A stretch of DNA of 64,000 nt from Azadirachta indica (lineage: Eukaryota > Streptophyta > Magnoliopsida > Sapindales > Meliaceae). The position numbers and the translations under genes are program-made. Positions 23,291-34,099 of the stretch are shown here, piece after piece. Location: positions 2,732,741 through 2,796,740 of the forward strand of contig CM040441.1 in assembly GCA_022749755.1 (NCBI GenBank), read 5' to 3'. Below the pieces are notes generated by a model that saw only the letters and a list, made by a program, of their open reading frames with translations, was not told the origin of the DNA and made no database searches. Position 1 is the first letter of the stretch. Every line of letters begins with the position of its first letter.

Positions 23291-26200
23291 TTAGTGAAGG
23301 CTACTTCTATGAATGATTCCAAAATTGCATGCAGTTATTATGATGATGTTGGCCATATAAGTTTTCCATGCCCATTAACAAAAATGCATATATAGTGTTA
23401 AAAAAATGTTGGTTGCGAAAGGAATCAAAACTAACACTCAAGGACCTAAAACCTTTTGGGTACTAAAGTGCAAAACTTGAATATTTTTGTAGGTAACACA
23501 ATTAGGAAATAATGGGCGGTTCCTTGATAAGGACTTGTTGTGGGAAGAGAAACACTTAATGAAATGCACTATGACATATGCTTGCCAAACAAAACAATGT
23601 ATCACACAAGCCTCAATACCTGAATAGGCAAGTTTGTTATAAGGTCAAATAAATCCGTTACCACATAATGGATTATACATTGTGGGTTGCATTAACAAAA
23701 TTTTAGGGTTATCATAAGATGCCGACACCAAGCGTAAACCTAACAGCCCTAATCTAACTTAGAGCGAGATTGCTGTTAGAAGAGTTAAAAGTATTTTGAG
23801 TAGCTAAAAGTCATTTTAAGTGTTTGGTAAAAATTTTTCATCATGACTTTTGACAAAATTACCTTATTTTACAATAGGTTTTAGAAAATAAAAAAAGAGT
23901 TGCTTTCGAAACAGATTTTGCAAAGCAATTTTATTTGTAAACATAATACCAAATATACCCATTTAAAATTAGAAAAACCCAAAATTATGCCTAAAACAAT
24001 TATTAAATTTTAACTTTAATTAGGAAATCAAATTATTAAAATCAAAATATTTTTTTTTTTATTTTTTTTTTTATTTTTTTGAAAATATGATTAAAATTGT
24101 TATATTTTCTGCTATAGATTTTTTCAAAGTGTTATGTGTGTATATAAACAAATACTTAGTTAAAATCAAATTCATTTATTAGTACTATTAAATATGTACA
24201 TTTTGGTAATTATGATTACTGTAATATTTTAACAATAAAATTTATGAAGCAGACAAAACTGTTTTTGAAATTTATGGCACTTTTAAAAATAAAATTTTGT
24301 AAATAGTAAATTGATTCTGTTCAACATTAATTCTTTCTACAGAATACTAAAATTATCTTATTTTAAAATCTATAACAATCTCAAACTAATCCTAAATATC
24401 TTTAAACAAATTTATTAAAATAATATATTTTTACCTTTAATTCTTCGAAACTGTACATTCGAAAATTAAGATAATAATTTGTAAATTATAGTAGACATAG
24501 GTTGATCAAAATATTTTAGAATTTTGAAACATCAAAAATAAATTTAATTACATTTTAACTTTTGAAAATCAAGCTTCTTTCTAACAATCTTCAATATTTG
24601 CATTTAAACAACTTAAAAATTTATACTATAATTTTCACTATCAATAACTATCAGCATAAAATATAAAATAATTAATTGAGGCTTTAATATTCTTTTGAAA
24701 GATTGAAATAAATTTAAATAAATTTTATTGTAGATGATGCAAATATGTCAAAAATGTATTTAAAAACTTAATGTCCCTGAAGTAAATTTTTAGGTAATTA
24801 TGAACGTAAGTATACATAAACATTTTATTTACTGTTGCAATTTAATTTTATTCAACACTTTGAAAAGAAAAAAATGTATTTAAAGATATTTAGGGCCCAT
24901 TTGAATTAAATACAATTCTGAATTTTTTTAAAAATTAAATATTGAAAGCACATGTTTGGTAACATTATTTTGAAAAGCTATTGAAAGAATATTAAAGAAA
25001 AACGTGTTTGGTGATCTTATGATAAATTTATTTTAAGAAATTATTGTAAAAATTATTTTAAACTGCAGTGTAAATTAAGAAAGGAAAATTATTGTTTTAA
25101 GAGTTTTTAGTTTTTCTAAACTCTATCTACTACAATCTAGTTATAACTAAACTCTATAATCCAGTTATACCTCTTTTTTTACTTTCTCATGTATTTCTAT
25201 TTTTTCTCTCCTCTCCGTTATGAACTCTTTCTTTTTCAAAACATAAAACTTTTCTTTGATATCAAAAGAAGAAAGACAAAACATTGTTTCTTGTTCGATA
25301 ATTACCGCAAAAATGAAAATGCCTTTTTAAAAGTTTAAAAAAAAAAAGAAATTTGGAAGAATTTTTCCTGCTTGTTTAAACATCATTGTTTAAGAACACA
25401 AAATTGGGTTCATATATAATCTTTGATTAATTTTAACGTTATCTTTTATAATTTGCTATTCATAATTAAGAATAAACATTTGTTGATAATTAATTCATAA
25501 CGGGTATTATGTGGATTAGTTGATTGTTTTTTATGAACCATTCACATCTGTCGGTTTTTTATTTTACATTCGTGATATATATAATTCGCTGTTTAATAAA
25601 ATTACTGCTGAAGCAAATGGAAAACATGTTCTCAAATATTGTGCTACACATTTATTTTAAATTTTAAATTTTAAATTATGTTTTAAATAATATGTATGAA
25701 TCATTTTCAAAATCAAAATTTTAAAATTACGATTCAGTATTTTAATTTTGAAAACTATTTTTGAAGAATAAATTAAAGAAATTCTTTGTTTCTCGGATCA
25801 ATTAAAATTTTGAATCACGTAAATTGCTTTTCCATATTCTAAAATTTTTGTGTAAATAAATCATTTAGAAAAAATCATATCTTTTATTTTGATTAAGTCT
25901 ACATCTAGTTTTCTGCAAATTATAGTAATACGCTTATCTTAAACTTATAATATTATATATATATATATATATATAACCTGTTTCATGTAAAAGTTGAACA
26001 TATGCTCTATAAATATGGATTCGTGGACCAGTGATGTTGAGTATTTTCTAAGTTTAACCCAACAATTTTGTTTATTTTTTATTGTTCACTAATAGTAAAG
26101 ATAATTAGAACTTTAATAACTATTTCTAGATGAATTTGACAATAATAATTTTGGTACCTTAGATCATAAAAACTTATTATATATTTGGCTAGTGAAAAAG

Positions 26201-26370
26201 GAAACGCTAAAATGAATCCTTAAGCACAAAGTTTTAAATTTAGTGCGTTTAATTCACAAAAGAAATAACATCTTTTAACATTCTTAACTACAAATAAATG
26301 AAATTAATAAAAATATCACCTAACAAGTTTATAATACGTTTTAAAATCGTAAAACATCGATTTTTCATCA
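23291..26370. other. AT-rich non-coding spacer upstream of the prolamin-like gene (unit 1)
   Basis: I see no gene. It contains a T-run block at 24050-24080 that differs in composition from unit 2, GTTTGGTAA...ATACCAAAT-type motifs at 23820-23960 typical of decayed miniature elements, and an (AT)n run at about 25955-25975. Confidence 0.45.
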
Positions 26371-26378
26371 TATAAAAG
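26371..26378 (+). promoter_or_regulatory. TATA box of prolamin-like gene copy 1
   Basis: TATAAAAG lies 86 bp upstream of the start codon, giving an expected 5' UTR of roughly 50-55 nt. It is unchanged in the duplicate at 45637-45644. Confidence 0.6.
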
Positions 26379-26456
26379 AGGTTGTTCCAATACTTTTTAT
26401 TTCATTCAAAAAACTATCCCCTCTAAAATATTAGGGACAAAACATATACAAGCAAT

Positions 26457-26831
26457 ATGCGAGGCATGGAGTCCCTATCTTTCGAGAGATCTATTTTGCT
26501 TTTTAGTATGTTTGTCATGCTCTCATCAGTTCTTGTTGCAGCTAAAGATCTTGTGCCTTTACCTTTACTACCAAAGGAAACTCACGATTTTCTAGAACAT
26601 TGCGGAACCAAGTTACAACCAGCATGTGGCGAGGCTATCAAAGCGAGTGTGTACAAGCATGAGAATCTATCTCCTGAATGTTGCCAACAACTTATAGCTG
26701 AGGGATGGGCTTGTCACAATGAGTTTGTGCGAGTAACTGCACCATACTACCCTGAGAAAAATATTGCAGATGTTTTTGCTAGAAGTGGTCATGTTTGGCA
26801 TGAGTGTATTATTCATTCTCCAAAACAATAA
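26457..26831 (+). CDS. ECA1/prolamin-like secreted cysteine-rich protein (copy 1)
   Basis: This is a 124-residue intronless ORF. Residues 1-29 form a signal peptide (hydrophobic ILLFSMFVMLSSVLVAA, cleavage likely before KDL). The rest is a prolamin-like domain (the DUF1278/ECA1 gametogenesis-related group) with six cysteines at 49, 57, 75, 76, 86 and 117, including the adjacent CC pair. The spacing C-7x-C-17x-CC-9x-C-30x-C suits a compact disulfide-bonded helical fold. Relatives include the egg-cell-secreted EC1 proteins and many reproductive or seedling small secreted proteins, so an extracellular signalling or reproductive role is plausible but not shown. The start at 26457 is the first ATG after the TATA box; an alternative ATG at 26466 would still keep the signal peptide. 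An AATAAA follows at 26880. It is the only intact-looking gene type in the window. Confidence 0.85.
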   Translation: MRGMESLSFERSILLFSMFVMLSSVLVAAKDLVPLPLLPKETHDFLEHCGTKLQPACGEAIKASVYKHENLSPECCQQLIAEGWACHNEFVRVTAPYYPEKNIADVFARSGHVWHECIIHSPKQ

Positions 26832-26879
26832 ATAGCTTGCTTTAATTCATAATGTAAACTTGAAAATGTTTTAGAAGAG

Positions 26880-26885
26880 AATAAA
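26880..26885 (+). terminator. Poly(A) signal of prolamin-like gene copy 1
   Basis: AATAAA lies 49 bp after the stop codon. The same hexamer is at 46146-46151 in the duplicate. Confidence 0.5.
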
Positions 26886-26889
26886 ATTA

Positions 26890-29473
26890 ACTTCATGTAT
26901 CGAAGATTTTTCATAAGTATCAGCAATAATTAAAACTATTCATATAAACTCCTCTTCCATTTGGAGACTCAAGATTTTAATATATCCAAACCCTATAGAA
27001 TAAATGGTTCTTGTCTTTAACAATTATGATTCACAAGTTATTATCATTACATAAGCGATCTTTTGGTTTCGCTTTTTCATTAAAAACAATAGGTTATAAA
27101 AATTTTTTTCAAATTTTTTAATGTCGTTTAATTGACATTATAGAAAGGTTTTTGATAATTAAAAAGTCATTTTCCTTCTCTTGGAAGAAGTTCAAATTTT
27201 GGGCTTTTGTCTTTGGAACTTCTCTAACTTTTTTAAAATTTGAAATTAGCTGAAATACACTTATTTTATTTTAAAAGTTTTACATTATTTCTCTCAAATA
27301 GAACATTAAAAATTTATTAATGTAAATAATTACTCAAATTCTTCTGAAGTTATTCGTGATGATTAAGAATCAATTGTCTTTTATTAAAAACTCTACTGAT
27401 AAAAGCTATACACGTACAAGGTCTACTCTGAAAACCCTATTTGAAAAGTTATACCTAACGAACCGTAAATATTTTTGCAGGAATTAAGTAAATAAATTGA
27501 CTAACCTACCAATGCATTGAAGAAATGTACTATTTGGAACATTTTTTTTTCAAATGTATGTATACTACATTTATGCATTTCGTATGTCATTTTATTAAAA
27601 ATAAATTATGTTTTTATTGATTATGTACATAGATTTTTCTATTGTTAAATATCTTACATTGTATCGTAAATATTTAATTTTTAAAGTTAGATTTAAATTC
27701 AATAAAAGAAAAAAGAAAGGAGCTAGAAAAGATAACATTGAAAAATGTACACGGTGGATTTCATTTGCAATTCAATTTCCAAAAAATATTAGAGTGTAAA
27801 TAAAAAATTAGTTTCTATTCTTTGTACATTGGATAGTTTGAAATATATTTTGCCATAATGTTTGAAAATTGATTTCATAGTTAGAAACAATAAAAATATA
27901 TTTGATAAAAGTAATAAAAATTATTATATGTGTTTAATATGTATCGAATTTTAAGAATAATTTCCGAAAAAAGCTTAAATATTTTACGTTGGAGTACTAT
28001 AATTAAATTTGTTAGATAAATTAAGTTTTATTTTTTAAACAACTAAAAATTGTCCAGCTCAGTCTTCATGTGTCTCTTATTTGCCATAATCCGCTTTCAC
28101 AATCAAATTTTGAGAAATAGGAAGGCTTTTGTATACAATTAGTCAATTCATTTTTGTTTGGAAGGCGAAGCAACACAAAGCATAAAAGAAAGGAGAAAAG
28201 TATTATAAGCCATAGTTGTTGATTATTAACACACCTAATTTAACTCAAATAGAACGCTTGTTAAAATAGGATGACAAACACTTAAGCACTAACCTTAAAA
28301 TAATATTCCTCAAACTTTACTTTATAAAGATCACATAACTTAAAATATTCAAACCTTATTATTGCAATTAATTGCTGAAATGTTATTAAGAGTCAAATCC
28401 TAGTCCTAGATTAATTACTAAATAGCACAGTTTTTCTTTATTCTTCTCTAGATGAAAATTCTAATATTCTAAAAGTCTAGAACCGTGAAGTTTTTATATA
28501 TTGATCTACCTACCAAAAATTGTATATTCAATCTGTAAAATATTATTTACGAGTAGTGAACTATCAATTCGTTAAAAATTTCAAACATAATATTTTCATT
28601 CATATATGTATATATATGCATATATAAGTAGTTAAATGTTTACGAAAATAATTACTAATATACTTAAATGACAATAAAATTTGCGCTTGTCATACATTTA
28701 TTAAAATAAAATAGGCAAAAAATGTTAATAGATTGTGTGCATTGCAAATAATAATTACTACGATAGCAAGTCAATAATATTAGTAGTTAGAGATAGTGAG
28801 CCAAAACATTTATTGCAATTAACTATAAAAAAAAAAAAGAAATATTGATTATTGTTTGATGATTATCATAAAAATGAAAAACTTTTTTAAGAGGTGAGAA
28901 AGAAAATTTTGGAAGAATCTTTGTAGTTGATTTGAACATTATTGTGCATGAAGACGTAGTTGGGTTCATGATTCTTGATTAATTTGAATGCTATATTTGA
29001 TCATTTTTTATTCATAATTATGAGTAAATATCTATTGATAATCAGTGTATAAAGTATATCAATTTGGATGAGCTAACTCATTTTTATTGACCATTTATCC
29101 ATATTTCTTTTATTCTACATTTGTGATATATAAATTTATTGTTTAATAAATTTACTAATCGCACGAGTGAAAAACATGTTTTTAAATATTGTGCCAAACA
29201 TTTATTTCAAAATTTTAAATTTTTTTTTTAAAATAAAATACCAAATCATTTTCAAAATAAAAATTTTATGACTACAATTCAAATTTTTAATGCTTGAAGA
29301 CAATTTTTAAATAATAAATTACAACTTTGAGTCAGGTCAAATATTGTTTTTCCATGTACTCAAATTTTTGTGTAAATAAGTCGTTATTTTGAAAATCATA
29401 CGTTTTATTTTGATTAAATTCTACATTTTTTTGCAAATTATGGTAACAGGCAGACTATAAATATAATGAGTAC

Positions 29474-29512
<39 letters not shown>

Positions 29513-30029
29513 TATACATATATGTTTTGTAAATTAACCTATTTCATGTAAAACTCATATCTATACATATTCTTCCTAAATGAACTTAATGAGTAATTAA
29601 TGTACACTAATATATGGATGCAATAGTAAACCCATGCAACATTAACTGTTCTCTACAAATAAACATCACTAAAACTCCTTTCATTTTTTTTTTCGTTATC
29701 GTAAACTTTTAACTAATTTTTAACCTATAAAATGATACAAATATCTGTCTAACTTGTGTTGATAAATGTCCTAAATTTTATATATTTTTCTAAATTCTAA
29801 ATTATAAAATATCAATTAAAATACATAAAATAGATAAGCACAACACCAAAAATATAGAAAATTTCAAAATTTTGTATTCACGATGGAACTTTAAAATTTA
29901 AAATAAAATTGAAATACAAAATAACAATTGTTTTCAGAAAAAAGGGGGTTATTTTTTGTCTTGTCCTTTTATTTATTAACATGTCAGATATATGCCTAAT
30001 TTATTAAAAGTCATCATGGTCTCAAATGA
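26890..30029. other. AT-rich non-coding spacer (unit 1)
   Basis: No gene is supported. It includes a TA microsatellite at about 29475-29520 that is longer than in unit 2, and a low-complexity block at 27090-27480 that may be a decayed miniature element. The frame at 27608-27799 is AT-driven. Confidence 0.45.
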
Positions 30030-30496
30030 TCGCCTATGTTATACTTTTTGCCAAGAACAAACACCTTGTTAATAAAGAGAACTTTAAAAATACTTAATCT
30101 AGTCTTGATAAGTGGGACGTGTAAAACTCTGGCTACTCGAAAAAGCAGCACGAGGGCATTCTCGACTTATTTTTCTGTAGTCAACAATTGGATATTCCAA
30201 GGGTTTTCATCTTCTAAAGTAGGCAAACCTAAGATACTAGATACATCCTTAAGAGTCAAGATAAATTCTCCCCACGGTGTTACAAAAGTATAAGTATTAA
30301 TGCTTCAACGATGTACCAACTAGCGTAGCGATGACTAATCTTTTCCTATGGATGAAGAAGAATCTTTGCACGAGAAAGAACGTATCTGGTGGTAGTATTC
30401 TCCAATTCCATAGCCACCCATTCATTCTAACCTTAGCTCTGCACCGATGTTTATCAAAATTGGATAGAAATAGGTCTGAATTTGTTAAGGGCGATA
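30030..30496 (-). pseudogene. Plant mobile domain (PMD)-like fragment, cut by duplication junction
   Basis: On the minus strand, around 30290-30180, the sequence reads TFVTPWGEFILTLKDVSS and ILGLPTLEDENPW. This resembles the start of the plant mobile domain (F.PWGE.T.TL.DV..L.GLPV.G), a domain shared by transposon-derived proteins and MAIN-like nuclear proteins. Stops follow immediately (EK-stop). The upstream part is removed at 30496 by the tandem duplication junction; the equivalent region continues past 49764 in the other copy. Family assignment rests on one motif block. Confidence 0.5.
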
Positions 30497-30501
30497 CAAG
30501 A
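30497..30501. other. Tandem duplication junction with 5-bp filler
   Basis: Sequence up to 30496 continues as TGAAGC in the parental context at 49764. Sequence from 30502 is preceded by CTTAC in the parental context at 15826. The junction instead carries CAAGA, which matches neither side, so it looks like non-templated or locally templated filler. Confidence 0.75.
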
Positions 30502-30585
30502 ATTTTTCATTTTAAATAATAATCTAATGCAATCTACATGTTTTTTTTTTCCTGACCTCTTATACAGCATTGCTCATGTGGTTTC

Positions 30586-30594
30586 TATAAATTA
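30586..30594 (+). promoter_or_regulatory. TATA box of MIK2-like receptor copy (unit 2)
   Basis: TATAAATTA lies about 100 bp upstream of the ATG at 30687. The same box is found at 15490 and 12059 and is mutated (TATCAATT) in the unit 1 copy. Confidence 0.45.
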
Positions 30595-32329
30595 GACTCC
30601 TCATCTGCTTGTTTTCTATGCGCCAATATAATCATTTTAGGTTTTTCCTTCGCAAGTTCATTGTCTACTTCCATCTTGGTTTTCCTATGGAGTCATTATC
30701 TTTTAAACATAAGATTCTAGTTTTCTCACTTGTTTCTCCTATCCAATTACTTATTTTGAATTTTTCACTTGTTATTATGTCTTCTACTTCAATTGAAGAA
30801 GCTCACACTCTTCTCAATCAGAAAGTAAGCCTTCATCAAAATCAGAACCTTTCTCTCCTTGCTTCATGGAATCTTTTCCTGTTAATGATGCCGATAATTC
30901 TTCTCACTCAAAATAAAAAATCAGCCCATGTTCTTAGTTTGGAATTCACTTTAATCTTGTTGGAAGAGTCCTTGGTATTAACCTGTCAACTACAGGTTTT
31001 AAAGGTATGCTTCATGAATTCTAATTTTCATTATTTCCTTGTCTTGCATATCTTAATCTTAGTCTAAATAAATTTTTTTGAAATCATCCCACCTCAAATA
31101 GCTCATCTTACAAAGTTTAAGTAACTTGATTTACATGTAAATGAATTTTTTGCAGAAATACCGCTAGAAATTGGTCAATTTCTGATTAACTTAAAGACTC
31201 TGCATCTTTCTGAAAATTTTCTTTCTGATTCTATTCCTTCAAGTATAGGAAATTTAAAGGTTTTGTCAAAACTAAGTTTGTCCGGAAATCATCTCGGTGG
31301 TATTATTCCTTCTTTAATTGGAAAATCTGAGCAATTTGAGGACATTAAGAGTATATGAAAATAGGCTTTCTGGTGCTATTCCTAAAGAAATGGGGAGGTT
31401 AAAGTTTTTTTCCAATATAGACTTGACCGACAATCAATTGAATGGTTCAATTCCTCTTTCTTTGGGTAATTTGATTAAGTTGATGACTTTGTATCTTCTT
31501 AAAAATTCTCTTTCTAGTCATATTCCTCCAAACATAGGAAATTTGACAGCTCTTCTTGATCTAGATTTGTCAGGAAATCATCTCAATGGTGTTATTCCTC
31601 TTTCATTTGGAAATCTAACGAATTTGATGTCATTATACCTGTATAATAATGAACTTTCTAGTTTTATTCCTCAACAAATAGGAAATTTGCTGAAGTTGAG
31701 TAAGCTAGAGTTAAATGCAAATCAATTCACTGGCTATTTACCAGACAATATTTGCAAAAGAAAATTACTTTAGAAATTCACAATAGGTAATAATCATATT
31801 GAAGGTTCAATCCCTAAAAGCTTGAGAGATTGCATATGCCTAACTAGAGCTCGTCTTGAATGGAACAATCTCTGTGAAAATTTTTTAAAGGAAATTGTTC
31901 TAAGCAATCAATTTTCTTGCTATTATATAAAGGTCCAAATAGAGGTGTTTAAAAATATTTAAACCGTCTACATTTTTTATTCAAAAATTTTTCTCTATTA
32001 ATCTATTTAAATAGTAACCAGATTCCAATTGTCCTCTTGTCATAATAACTAGGGGAATACAAAGTTAAAAAAAAGTATGCAAAGTAATTGTTCAAAGGAA
32101 AATTGACATGAAAGATTATCAGTAAATTGAAAACTAATGACTCAATATTCCCTCAGTAGAACCAATTAGATGAAACGCAATCTATGTACTCAATCTATGA
32201 CATGAAAGAGTGGACCATTGTATCCGCGCAACTCTATATATGTATTATAATGTGAATATGTTAGATTGTATACACAATTGTTGTAATTGATATGAAAAGG
32301 TCTCATGTTTGTCATTGTTTGTGTTGCAG

Positions 32330-32868
32330 GCCACCCTTGAGGCAATATGGCGAAATGTGGTCAATGACAATAAACAGTTGGGATTATGTTTCAACAGCGT
32401 TGATGTCACGTAGTATGTGGCTGGGGACAATGAGGACATGCGTAGAAATTGAGAGATAATTGATGTTATTTATATTTCAGTCACATGTGGGGGTGATCAT
32501 TGGGTTGCATGTACCATACAATTTTTGAATCGTCACATCATGGTATATACCTGGTTGCCTTCGTCACACTCAAACGATGCAATGGAAGGCTATATAAGAC
32601 CTCTGTGCTGACTACTACCTTATTTTATACGTCATGTTGAGATATATAGGTAAGACTAGAGTTAGGGAACAACATAAAACCTCTCACATTTGAACGAAGG
32701 ATGTCGGGCGTGCCAAGACAGCATTTAGGGAGTGGTGATTGTGGGGCGTTCACGTGCAAGTTCATTGAGTTGCTTGGATTGGGTTGTTCATTTGACTTTG
32801 GCCTTGATCACGGTGTCTTATTAAAGCGTAAGATTGCACTGGACTTATTCGTAGGCAAGTTATTATAG
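32330..32868 (+). pseudogene. Ulp1-like (C48) cysteine protease of the Mutator-like element
   Basis: Two exon-like pieces are seen. 32330-32460 ends before an acceptor-like TTTCAG at 32480 but has stops. 32481-32868 reads CGGDHWVACTIQFLNRHIMV with the catalytic His (HWV), then after frameshifts SGVPRQHLGSGDCGAFTCKF containing the catalytic Cys (GDCGAF). It finishes IALDLFVGKLL and a stop at 32866. In the family the His motif is followed by an Asp in a VYD motif; here it reads VYTW, so the Asp position is Thr. Such proteases remove SUMO-like modifiers; their role in the element is not established. Several frameshifts between the His and Cys parts make this a pseudogene. Confidence 0.75.
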
Positions 32869-33470
32869 GATATTGTCAATATGATATATGATAAATATGT
32901 GTATATAAAAATATTTATATTTTCACGAAATTAAATTAGTCTAAAATAGTGTTACTAGAACATTATCAAGTAAAAAAATATTCGAATGATTACATCCCGA
33001 TGAAGAAAATTAATGAGAGACATAATAATAATAATATATTTCAACAATTTGTAGGATAATATGACCAATTTGTGATAACCAACCAATTTCATTATGAAAA
33101 ACGAGTACTCATATTGGGTAACCTTGATTAAAAACACATTACCCTAAAAATTGGACTTAAATAGATATTGTAGTACTTGAAATGTACACATATGAAATTT
33201 TAACGTTGGGGCAGCTTGTGTATTCTTGCGCTGTGAGGTTGTTTGTTATTTATTTTTGTGGGGTTAATATTTTGAAGAAATATTCTTTTCTTTATATATA
33301 TATTTTTTATTTTTTTAGGGTGTTGTGTAATTTGCATAGCGGGGTTTATGTAATATATCAAGAGTGTTATATGATTTTATCTAAAAAAATATTCTTTTTA
33401 GTGGATTATGTAATTAATCATGAGACCTATCTGATATTTTTAAATTAAAACAATTTTTAGGTACCCCAAC

Positions 33471-33562
33471 TTTCGGGTACTCGAAAAACATAAGGTATTC
33501 AAAAGTTGGGGTACCCTCTTGGGTCCCATTTTTGGGTACCTATGTTTTTCGAGTACCCGAAA
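33471..33562. repeat. 22-bp perfect inverted repeat (hairpin) between the two element genes
   Basis: Arm 1 at 33471-33492 and arm 2 at 33541-33562 are perfect reverse complements (arm 2 begins TATGTTTTTCGAGTACCC). The 48-bp loop itself contains GGTACCC direct repeats. It is GC-rich against a very AT-rich background and lies between the convergent 3' ends of the Ulp1-like gene and the transposase. Confidence 0.85.
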
Positions 33563-33589
33563 ATGGGTGCTTGCCATAATATTGTAATA

Positions 33590-33795
33590 ATATGCATTAA
33601 TAATTATTTTTTATTATTAAACAATTAACAATATAGTAATAGTAAATTAATAATAATAATAATAATAACTAATAATAATAATAAAATGAAAGTAACTATA
33701 ATATTTAATAATTATAAACAATAATAGTAATAGTTAATAATAATAAAATAATACAATTAATAATAATAATAGTTAATAAAAGTAATAAAAATAGA
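33590..33795. repeat. TAA-rich microsatellite block
   Basis: Runs of TAATAA units (for example 33647-33683) are interrupted by short AT sequence. This is low-complexity DNA inside the Mutator-like element. Confidence 0.7.
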
Positions 33796-34099
33796 TTTTG
33801 GGAATCCAAATTTTTTTATTACTAATTCTTATATTTCTAATCTTGATATTGTAGTAATTAATCAAATAAGTTATGACACATTGAACTTTTCAGTAAAAAA
33901 ATTATTATAATTTTAAGATATTCATCCCATGACAATAAAGACTAACAACATGATAATAGTGTTAATTGCAATAGAGTCTTTTAAGCATTAAAATTATTTT
34001 AATAATACAACATCAATATTTTTATTTATTACAAGATTAATAATAATCTTGACTCTACAAAAAATAAATAATATTGTCATGCTAGTATAAATGGATTGG

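Larger units (their letters stand above)
15827..30496. repeat. Tandem segmental duplication, unit 1 (14,670 bp)
   Basis: The whole block recurs directly adjacent as 30502-49764. The boundaries come from the junction at 30496-30502: the left side matches sequence ending at 49764 (GGGCGATA) and the right side matches sequence starting at 15827 (ATTTTTCATTTTAAATAATA). Unit 1 lacks the Mutator-like insertion of unit 2. By eye, divergence is about 2% in a 240-bp spacer sample (18121-18360 against 37381-37620). Confidence 0.92.

Noticed and set aside
33590..33795. CRISPR-like repeat or satellite
   Set aside because: Only TAA/AT low-complexity sequence, no spaced direct repeats.
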